Below, in pieces: positions 33,483 through 39,352 of a stretch of DNA of 39,352 nt. The stretch spans positions 1 to 39,352 of the forward strand of contig CABHPA010000072.1 of assembly GCA_902168245.1 (NCBI GenBank), in the 5' to 3' direction. The notes below the pieces were generated by a model. The model was given only the letters and a program-made list of their open reading frames with translations, ran no database searches and had not been told where the DNA came from. The translations under genes were made by a program, and so were the position numbers. The stretch comes from Candidatus Melainabacteria bacterium. Its GTDB lineage: Bacteria > Cyanobacteriota > Vampirovibrionia > Vampirovibrionales > Vampirovibrionaceae. The stretch's first letter is position 1. Each line of letters opens with the position of its first letter.

Positions 33483-34204
33483 GGCGAAGGTTCACTCCTG
33501 ATCGGGGCTTTCCTCCATCCTACCCGGCAGGGGCAAGCGCGGCCTCCCGTAAAATACCGACTTTTCGTTTGCGGGCCGGGCAAGCTTAAACCGTGGTTGC
33601 GTTGCGCCTTACGCTGGAATGGGTTTCGTTTAGTCTGGGTCTGGCTAGGTATCCGGGCTTGGCCTATTGTAACTTTTGTTCCGGCTGGGTCGGCCTTTCC
33701 GATTTCCATGCGCGGTCGTTCCATTCACCTGCGGAGAACCCTGCATGCACAATGAGCAGGTTTTATTACAATTCCAGGTTGAATCGTAACAAAATCCAAG
33801 CGCAAATGGGTTCATCCGCAAACAGGCGCAAGCCCCGGAATGGGCTGCGTGGAAACACCTGATGGATTCAATTGCGTTTCCGGTTGAAGGGCATGGCTTG
33901 AGATCCGTCAGGACAATTTATGAATTTTAAATGTTTTTATCTTGATATAGAGAGCGCGATATCATCCGATGTTCTGGTGATCTGTTTTATGGTTAAAAGG
34001 CTTGCCGGGCTGATTTGGTTATTTTCTATTGCGGCTGGCCGATGATTGGGCGTAATCGATTGAGTTCAAGAAGAGATATGGATTCAGTAAGCAGTTGAAG
34101 TTCCGGCGAATCAAGGCTATTCGGCTGATTCATGGGGTAATTACAAGTTATCGGGGTTCAGTTTAGCGGGTTCATTCTATCGAGGCGCGAAAGAGGTCAG
34201 CTAT
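33483..34204. other. Long intergenic region
   Basis: About 720 bases between divergent genes. The only coding candidate is the 41-codon frame at 33920-34045. Other frames (33593-33862, 33375-33755) lack ribosome binding sites and run antisense to the methyltransferase or through non-coding DNA. No strong hairpin was seen. Confidence 0.3.
33920..34045 (+). CDS. Possible 41-residue hydrophobic small protein
   Basis: An ATG with AGGA six bases upstream (TCAGGACAATTTATG) opens a 41-codon frame. The C-terminal half is hydrophobic with a membrane-like stretch (LAGLIWLFSIAAGR). No homology is recognised. A single short frame with a good site can arise by chance, so this is tentative. Confidence 0.25.
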   Translation: MNFKCFYLDIESAISSDVLVICFMVKRLAGLIWLFSIAAGR

Positions 34205-34660
34205 ATGTCGATTTCCAATCCCCTGTCTTCGCAGATACCCAGTCTGTATCAAACTAATTTTGTGCAGGCGTTGCAAAAAGGCACCGGGTTGCCGGGCGGT
34301 CTGAGCGCAGGGGCAGGCGGCGGATTAAGCGCACTGGGCGGTGGCCTGGGCGCTGGCGGTTTAGGGGGTATGGCGTCCGGTTCGCCTTTAGAAATGCTGG
34401 CGAGCCTTGCCAGCACCCTGATGGCCATGTTGGGCGGCGGGCAACAATCCCCGCTCGGCGGCGGTCTCGGTGGAGGGCTTGGTGGCCTGAGCGCGGGCGG
34501 TTTGGGCGGTGGTCTCGGCGGTGGCCTTGGGGGAGGTCTTGGTGGCTTGAGCGCGGGTGGTTTGGGTGGTGGCCTTGGAGGAGGGCTTGGCAATATTGAT
34601 CTGATGATTAATCAGACCCTGGGCGGCATTACCAGCTCACTGGCCTCTGTCAGGCTGTAA
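34205..34660 (+). CDS. Gly-rich low-complexity protein, harpin-like in composition
   Basis: A 151-residue protein without signal peptide. The first 30 residues are Ser/Gln/Asn-rich (SISNPLSSQIPSLYQTNF). Most of the rest is GLGGG/GGLSAGG repeats interrupted by one amphipathic Met/Leu-rich helix (SPLEMLASLASTLMAMLGGG), with a last helical tail (NIDLMINQTLGGITSSLASV). The acidic-neutral, Gly-rich, cysteine-free composition with a Met-rich helix resembles harpins such as HrpN. That is a compositional likeness only; no homology is claimed. GAGG lies eight bases before the ATG. A terminator-like hairpin follows near 34942. Confidence 0.7.
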   Translation: MSISNPLSSQIPSLYQTNFVQALQKGTGLPGGLSAGAGGGLSALGGGLGAGGLGGMASGSPLEMLASLASTLMAMLGGGQQSPLGGGLGGGLGGLSAGGLGGGLGGGLGGGLGGLSAGGLGGGLGGGLGNIDLMINQTLGGITSSLASVRL

Positions 34661-35020
34661 AAAACAGCATGGTGGAAGCATCGCGGATAAAGCTCAAGAT
34701 ACTGGTTTAAAACACTGTAAGAAATATAAGCTGCTATAAATGGAATGGAATCCAAAAAGTTGTTTTGTGGAAAGCGACCCGTTTACGGTGTTTATGGTTT
34801 TAGCCGCGTCCAAGGTTATGTTCTGCTCAATTAGCACGATTCCGTTATTTTTGCGGCGGGCCAGTGCCAGATTTGCAAAAAAACGATTCCGGCACCGCTG
34901 TAAAATCAACGAGCGGCAATGGTTTGGCTTTTTCAACGCCTGCACCGGGAAAGCGTCCTGTGCGGCGATTTCCCGGTGCGGTTTCAATGGTGGTTTTACC
35001 TGATAAATTGGAGGGCTGGC
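34661..35020. other. Intergenic region between convergent genes
   Basis: About 360 bases that contain only the hairpin at 34942-34979 and short chance frames. Confidence 0.4.
34942..34979. terminator. Inverted repeat, probable terminator
   Basis: GCACCGGGAAA (34942-34952) pairs perfectly with TTTCCCGGTGC (34969-34979) around a 16-base loop. It lies between the convergent Gly-rich gene and the exported gene at 35021. A T-run is weak, so function as a terminator is likely but not certain. Confidence 0.5.
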
Positions 35021-36028
35021 CTATTTTACAATTTGCATGGAGCCAAACAGCTTGCCAATCTCCGCCTGGCGGTTCATCAGGACAGGGGCCACATCCGGCG
35101 TGGTGTTAATGTACAGGGCGTCCCAGGCTGAATTATCGACAACATAAGCGCCATACGTTTTAAGCGCGTTCAGCAGGGCGATGCCTTCCGCCGATTGAAT
35201 GCCCAGCGCCTGGGCCGTGACTGATGGCGGGATGGCCACCCGGCTGCCCATTTTCAGGTTGCCGATGCCGCCGCCGTAATAATCGCCCGATGCGGGATCC
35301 AGGTAGCCGGTGTCCGCTTTGACCGCAGGCGGCACAAAACCGCCGCCCATTTTATTCAGATATTTTCTACCCCATACGTTAATGGCCAAGGCGTGGTTAA
35401 TTCGGTTGTTCTTGAGTTCCTGTAAGGTCAATTCCCCGCCGATGATGCCTGAGCCGCCATGCGTGGCCGGTTTATCCCCCGAAATATAGCCCCATATGGG
35501 GCCGCCGCTACTGGGGCGGGCCGCCGCGTTCAGGTAAACGGCGGTTTTATTGTCGGTGTTCAGGATGATGGTCGGGTTGTTCGGGGTATCCACGCTGTTG
35601 GCGTCCGGCAGTACAAAGTTGGGCGGCAGCGGGGTTCTGCCGTCCAAAACCTTGCCGGACGTGCGGCTTAACCAGGAACCGGCCTCGTAAATATCCACGG
35701 TGGGCATGGCGTAGCTGACGGCGACCTGGTAATTCAGGTCCATCCGAATGTTGGCAGCATGGAAGCCGTAGGCCGAATCGTTGGTGGCTTTGAACGGTAT
35801 ATAGATTGACCCGGCCGGAATGGGTTTTAGCCAGAACGGATCCCAGCTCGCCTGGAACATGGCGGACAGATCCGTGCCGCTGCCGGAGATCTGGGTGGTT
35901 GTTTGGCTGCTGGTGGAAGTGGTGGTGCTAGTATTTTTGACGTTCACTTTTTTGATGTAGACGGATTTTGAATCGGCGGTTGGCTGGAACAGGCAAAACA
36001 AAACCAAAAGAAGCAGTATTTTCCTCAA
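35021..36028 (-). CDS. Exported protein of an uncharacterised family
   Basis: A 335-residue protein from a TTG start (36026-36028) with GAGG about eight bases upstream. A signal peptide (RKILLLLVLFCLFQPTADS) is followed by a Thr/Ser-rich linker. The mature domain has features I have seen in a widespread but uncharacterised family of secreted bacterial proteins: a GGSGIIGGELTLQEL segment, an INHALAINVWGRKYLN segment, a KMGSRVAIPPSV strand and a YGAYVVDNSAWDALYI motif near the C-terminus. It may act on carbohydrate or peptide, but no catalytic residue can be assigned. There is no operon partner. Confidence 0.7.
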   Translation of the reverse strand: MRKILLLLVLFCLFQPTADSKSVYIKKVNVKNTSTTTSTSSQTTTQISGSGTDLSAMFQASWDPFWLKPIPAGSIYIPFKATNDSAYGFHAANIRMDLNYQVAVSYAMPTVDIYEAGSWLSRTSGKVLDGRTPLPPNFVLPDANSVDTPNNPTIILNTDNKTAVYLNAAARPSSGGPIWGYISGDKPATHGGSGIIGGELTLQELKNNRINHALAINVWGRKYLNKMGGGFVPPAVKADTGYLDPASGDYYGGGIGNLKMGSRVAIPPSVTAQALGIQSAEGIALLNALKTYGAYVVDNSAWDALYINTTPDVAPVLMNRQAEIGKLFGSMQIVK

Positions 36029-36493
36029 AGCGAACTTCCTCTTTGTCTTGGATCCTCTAACGCGTATCAGTGGCTACTCAGTGCATGCTACTCAAACTCT
36101 ACAATTCTGTAATGCCCTAAAGCCGTTTTTTTAAAACAGAAGTTGGAGTGTCTATTGCTTTAAAGTTAATCGGAATTCGGGTAAAAGCCTATCAGCCAGA
36201 TTGCTACAGTGAGATCGCTGACTGGGCGATGCGGCGCAGAGAAGCCTTGGCCCCAATATTATTTTAGTTGCTTTTAAAATAGAGTGTTTGTTTCTGGCGT
36301 ATGAACTCAAGCGGCCGGATAAAGCAGTGTGAAGTAGTGGGTTGGATATCAGGTTGATGGGGCTTTGGTATTTACATGCACTTGATTCGATCGTTGGTCT
36401 TTTGCAGAATGGTTGGGTTTCAGTGGCGCGGTGGCTAGGTAGGATAAGCCTTGGCGCTATAATCGGCTTTTTTGACATTGAGAGGCTTTGCCA
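36029..36493. other. Divergent intergenic region upstream of polysaccharide genes
   Basis: About 460 bases with a consensus TATAAT at 36458-36463 placed about 30 bases before the sugar-transferase start. A -35 at the expected spacing is poor (CTAGGT). The minus-strand frame at 36152-36604 is not supported. Confidence 0.35.
36458..36463 (+). promoter_or_regulatory. Candidate -10 of polysaccharide operon
   Basis: TATAAT lies 30 bases before the ATG at 36494 and 17 bases before AGAGG. It could initiate the transcript for the sugar transferase and the two glycosyltransferases that follow with gaps of only a few bases. Confidence 0.4.
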
Positions 36494-37261
36494 ATGGATA
36501 TGGCGCGGGCTTGGGATTTGCAAAAATCCGCAGGTAGCCGGAATGAAAGTGTTTCTATTCAGTTTGTGCGTCAGGTGCTGGAGAAAAAAGCGCGCCGGGG
36601 GCATGAGGCGGTCATGCCCTTTAATTATTACTGGGCTTATGACTTTTCCACTGCCAAGCCGCTGGACTGGCTGCTGAAACGAAGCTTTGATATCCTGGCG
36701 TCCCTGCTGACGCTGGTGCTGCTGTTTCCTTTCTTCCTGTTAATCGCCCTGGCCATCCGGCTGGACTCCTCCGGCCCCGTTTTGTTCTCCCAGGTTCGGG
36801 TGGGGCATCGGGGAAAGCGTTTCCATATGCTGAAGTTCCGTTCCATGTCGCAGGATGCGGAGTTTCGACAGGCGGATTTGCTGGAGGACAATGAAAACGA
36901 GGTGATGTTCAAGATCAAGGACGATCCCCGCATTACCCGGATTGGAAAATTCCTGAGAAAGTACAGCCTTGATGAGTTCCCGCAACTGTTGAACGTGCTG
37001 AAAGGGGAAATGAGCCTGGTTGGCCCCCGCCCGCCGCTGCCCCGGGAGGTGTCCATGTATCAGCCCTGGCATCATTCCCGGCTTTCCACGCTGCCGGGGT
37101 TAACCGGCGCCTGGCAGGTTTTTGGGCGCTCCAATATTCAGAACTTTGACCAGGTGGTGTCCTTGGACTTTTACTACCTGGAAAACTTCAGTTTCCTCAA
37201 CGATTTAAGGCTGATCCTGCGCACCATTCCCGTGGTGATTTCGGCCAAAGGCTCCTATTAA
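36494..37261 (+). CDS. Undecaprenyl-phosphate sugar phosphotransferase (WcaJ-like)
   Basis: A 255-residue bacterial sugar transferase (Bac_transf). The membrane hairpin (KRSFDILASLLTLVLLFPFFLLIALAIRL, about 60-90) precedes the catalytic region. Hallmarks are SGPVLFSQVRVGHRGKRFHMLKFRSM, the SLDEFPQLLNVLKGEMSLVGPRP block and PGLTGAWQVFGRS. The enzyme would put the first sugar-1-phosphate onto undecaprenyl phosphate and so start repeat-unit assembly of an exopolysaccharide or O-antigen. Only the C-terminal catalytic part is present, without the N-terminal multi-pass domain of WcaJ, as in many short family members. The ATG at 36494 has AGAGG eight bases upstream and is preferred to TTG at 36488. 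The glycosyltransferases at 37268 and 38573 follow directly. Confidence 0.92.
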   Translation: MDMARAWDLQKSAGSRNESVSIQFVRQVLEKKARRGHEAVMPFNYYWAYDFSTAKPLDWLLKRSFDILASLLTLVLLFPFFLLIALAIRLDSSGPVLFSQVRVGHRGKRFHMLKFRSMSQDAEFRQADLLEDNENEVMFKIKDDPRITRIGKFLRKYSLDEFPQLLNVLKGEMSLVGPRPPLPREVSMYQPWHHSRLSTLPGLTGAWQVFGRSNIQNFDQVVSLDFYYLENFSFLNDLRLILRTIPVVISAKGSY

Positions 37262-37267
37262 AAGTGT

Positions 37268-38572
37268 TTGCCTCCCTGCCTTCCGTTACATGCCCTGAAG
37301 ACTAAAGAACCAAGCCCATTGAAATTCTCGCCCCCAACACCGGAACCCAGCCCGCCCCGCATTGCCGTCATTGGTTCCCGAAATTTGCCCGCCAATTACG
37401 GCGGGGTGGAAACCGCCTGCGAAAACCTGTATACCCGCCTGGCTGCCAAGAAATTCCGGGTGGTGGCCTATTGCCGAAGCGAGGATTGGGCCTTGCATCG
37501 CACGAGCTATGGTGGTGTAACGGTAATTGGCTTCCCCATGCCCAATTTACCGGGTATTTCCACGTTTTTGCATTGCTTTATCGCCACGCTGCTGGCCACC
37601 TTTTCCAAGGCGGAAATCCTGCATTTCCATGCCCAGGGGCCAGCCCTGTTCAGCCTCATCCCAAGGCTGCTGACCCCGAAGCGTAAAATCGTGTTTACCT
37701 GCCATGGCAGGGACTGGCAGCGGCCCCGCTGGGGCAGGTTCGCCAAATGGGTGATTCGGCTGGGGGAGCGGTGCAGCGCGTTTATTCCGGATTATCGGAT
37801 TATGGTTTCCGATGATTTGCGGCATTATTACCAGTCCACCTATGCGGTTCAGGCCAATCGCATTTCCAATGGGGTGGATATTCCTGAAAAAGTGGGGTCG
37901 GGCCAGTGTCTGGCGCGCTTTTCACTGGCGAGAAACGGCTATTTACTGTTTGTGGGGCGGCTGGTGCCTGAAAAAGGCATTGAAATCCTGGTTGAGGCGT
38001 TTAATCAGTTGAAAACGGGCCTCAAACTGGTGATTGTGGGCGATTCCCCGGAAACGCCGGATTATGTGAACCATCTGAAAAGCTTGGCGCAGGATAATCC
38101 GCGCGTTGTTTTCACTTCCTATCTGCGTGGTCGGGAATTGGCGGAGGTGTACTCCAACGCGCTGGCCTATGTGTCGCCTTCCTTGCTGGAAGGCAACCCG
38201 ATTACGGTGCTGGAGGCGATGTCTTACGGCTTGCCGGTTTTACTCAGCGATATTCCACCGCATCTGGAGATTCTGTCCCTGTTCTCGCCATCGGTTTCCC
38301 CTGCCGCGTTGCCTTCATTCGCCACCGGCTCCGTTGAAAGTTGCCAACAGGCGCTGGAAGGGTTGCTGAACATGGAACCTTGCCAATTGGAGACGCTGGG
38401 GCAGGCTTCCGAAAAAGTGGTGCAACGCCACTTTGACTGGGAGGTGGTTGCAAGCGCCACGCAGGCAGTATACCTGGGCCTGATGAATTCATCGCCTTCT
38501 GCGCGCCGGGAATTGGCAGCCCCTTTGGCCGCGCCTGCCCGGTCGGCCCCGGAAAAAGTGGGGGTGAACTGA
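37268..38572 (+). CDS. GT4-type glycosyltransferase
   Basis: A 434-residue retaining glycosyltransferase of the GT-B fold. The N-domain starts IAVIGSRNLPANYGGVETACENL, with the Gly-rich loop of GT4 enzymes, and contains TCHGRDW. The C-domain has LLFVGRLVPEKGIEILVEAF and the nucleotide-sugar-binding E-x7-E motif in PSLLEGNPITVLEAMSYGLPV. It adds a sugar from a nucleotide donor to the growing lipid-linked unit. Start uncertain: TTG at 37268 lies six bases after the previous stop without a clear ribosome binding site; TTG at 37319 is an alternative. The stop is directly followed by the ATG of the next glycosyltransferase. Confidence 0.88.
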   Translation: MPPCLPLHALKTKEPSPLKFSPPTPEPSPPRIAVIGSRNLPANYGGVETACENLYTRLAAKKFRVVAYCRSEDWALHRTSYGGVTVIGFPMPNLPGISTFLHCFIATLLATFSKAEILHFHAQGPALFSLIPRLLTPKRKIVFTCHGRDWQRPRWGRFAKWVIRLGERCSAFIPDYRIMVSDDLRHYYQSTYAVQANRISNGVDIPEKVGSGQCLARFSLARNGYLLFVGRLVPEKGIEILVEAFNQLKTGLKLVIVGDSPETPDYVNHLKSLAQDNPRVVFTSYLRGRELAEVYSNALAYVSPSLLEGNPITVLEAMSYGLPVLLSDIPPHLEILSLFSPSVSPAALPSFATGSVESCQQALEGLLNMEPCQLETLGQASEKVVQRHFDWEVVASATQAVYLGLMNSSPSARRELAAPLAAPARSAPEKVGVN

Positions 38573-39309
38573 ATGAAAATCGCCATCGTCAACAAGTTCT
38601 TTTTCCTGAAAGGCGGGCAGGAAACCGTGGCCCTGGAGCAAATGAGGCTGCTGCAAGAGGCGGGCCACGAGGTTGCATTTTTCTCCATGCGGCACCCTAA
38701 AAATCCCGCCGGGTACGAATGGGAACGCTTTTTTGTGGATTATGCCGATTTTTCCCTCAAGGAGAGCAAGCCCGGCCTGCTGCGAAAACTGGCCCTGGCC
38801 GGGCGCTTTGTGTATAATCCGCAGGCCGCCAAACGGTTTAAGGCGTTTCTGGAGGCGTTCAGGCCGGATGTGATTCATTGCCACGGGATTGCGCACCAGT
38901 TAACCTATTCTATTCTGCCGGTCGCCCGGCGTTTCAATATCCCGGTGGTGCAAACCCTGCACGATTACCAGCCAATCTGCCCAAACTATACTTTGTTGAA
39001 AGGCGATCAAAGCATTTGCGGGGAAGGGGAGGGATGCACTCCCCATAATTACCTGCCTTGCGTTCAAAATCGGTGCGTGAAAGGTTCCCGCGCCGCCAGC
39101 CTGCTTTCCGCCGCAGAGATGGTCTATAACCGGAGCTGGTTTGATTACAGCCGCCTGGTGGAACAGTTTGTCTCGCCCAGCCGGTTTTTGGCCGGGCAGG
39201 TAGTCGCCAGGGGACTTCCCGCCCAGCGAGTGCTGCATATCCCCAATTTTCTGGTGGGGCTGGAGCAATATCCGGCAGCCACTGGCAACGGCGAGTATTT
39301 CCTATATAT
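38573..39309 (+). CDS. GT4-type glycosyltransferase, truncated at contig end
   Basis: The first 245 or so residues of a GT-B glycosyltransferase. It starts MKIAIVNKFFFLKGGQETVA, with a Gly-Gly loop for the acceptor or donor. The DVIHCHGIAHQLTYSILP and VQTLHDYQPICPNY segments are followed by a cysteine cluster (SICGEGEGC...LPCVQNRC) seen in one branch of GT4 enzymes, likely metal-binding. The C-terminal nucleotide-binding half (E-x7-E) is missing because genomic sequence ends at 39309. The apparent C-terminal residues CLLYTSPSPRD are adapter. GGGGGTGAACTGA precedes the ATG, which abuts the upstream stop, showing translational coupling. Confidence 0.88.
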
Positions 39310-39352
39310 CTGTCTCTTATACACATCTCCGAGCCCACGAGACTAAGGCGAA
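39310..39352 (+). other. Illumina Nextera adapter and index, not genomic
   Basis: Bases 39310-39328 are CTGTCTCTTATACACATCT, the Tn5 mosaic-end sequence. 39329-39343 are CCGAGCCCACGAGAC, the Nextera read adapter tail. 39344-39351 are TAAGGCGA, which matches the N701 i7 index, and 39352 is the first base of the flow-cell adapter. The contig therefore ends in untrimmed sequencing adapter and should be trimmed at 39309. Confidence 0.98.

Noticed and set aside
36152..36604. 150-codon frame on -
   Set aside because: It overlaps the start of the sugar transferase and its promoter, with no ribosome binding site or domain.

Overview
The window is an accessory region, rich in predicted surface and secreted proteins, from a Gram-negative-type bacterium. 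Outer-membrane architecture is indicated by a two-partner secretion pair (TpsB/TpsA), a TolC/MacA/MacB-like efflux remnant and several signal-peptide proteins. There are no photosynthesis, ribosomal or phage genes, and I saw no tRNA, rRNA, CRISPR array or insertion sequence. The long Flp-like prepilins and the unfamiliar low-complexity proteins without signal peptides make me think of a non-photosynthetic relative of cyanobacteria (Vampirovibrionia/Melainabacteria type). That placement is inference and cannot be proven here. TTG start codons appear to be common.

Layout. 1-3.4 kb: a TolC-MacA-ABC-MacB efflux cluster on +, damaged by one apparent deletion/fusion and about four single-base frameshifts; only the ATPase is intact. 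3.4-9.8 kb: a small exported protein, a long Flp-like prepilin (-), an 890-residue repeat protein with a calcium-binding C-terminal region (+), then two more long Flp-like prepilins (-). 10.0-16.9 kb: the TpsA exoprotein and its TpsB transporter, both on -, immediately upstream of that prepilin pair. 17-23.7 kb: small or unfamiliar proteins, including a TPGG-repeat protein, two membrane-associated unknowns, a HELVH metallopeptidase-like protein and a small unknown. 23.8-27.6 kb: an exported beta-helix protein, a DoxX/MauE-TlpA fusion, thiol peroxidase Tpx and a 34-residue zinc ribbon. 27.9-36.0 kb: a fourth long Flp-like prepilin, an exported protein, two methyltransferases, an internally duplicated unknown, a Gly-rich protein and another exported protein. 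36.5-39.3 kb: the start of an exopolysaccharide operon (sugar-phosphate transferase and two glycosyltransferases).

The last 43 bases (39310-39352) are Illumina Nextera adapter plus an index, not genome. The final glycosyltransferase is therefore truncated at the contig edge and its apparent C-terminus is an artefact.

How the genes may work together (inference): most loci encode things placed on or outside the cell, namely TpsA exoprotein, four type IVb-pilin-like proteins with large C-terminal domains, repeat proteins, a beta-helix protein, a metallopeptidase-like protein and polysaccharide synthesis. This fits an organism that attaches to or attacks other cells or surfaces. The most interesting candidate system is the family of Flp-like prepilins with roughly 200-residue C-terminal extensions. 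Two of them share a clear common domain, and no Tad/type IV machinery lies nearby.
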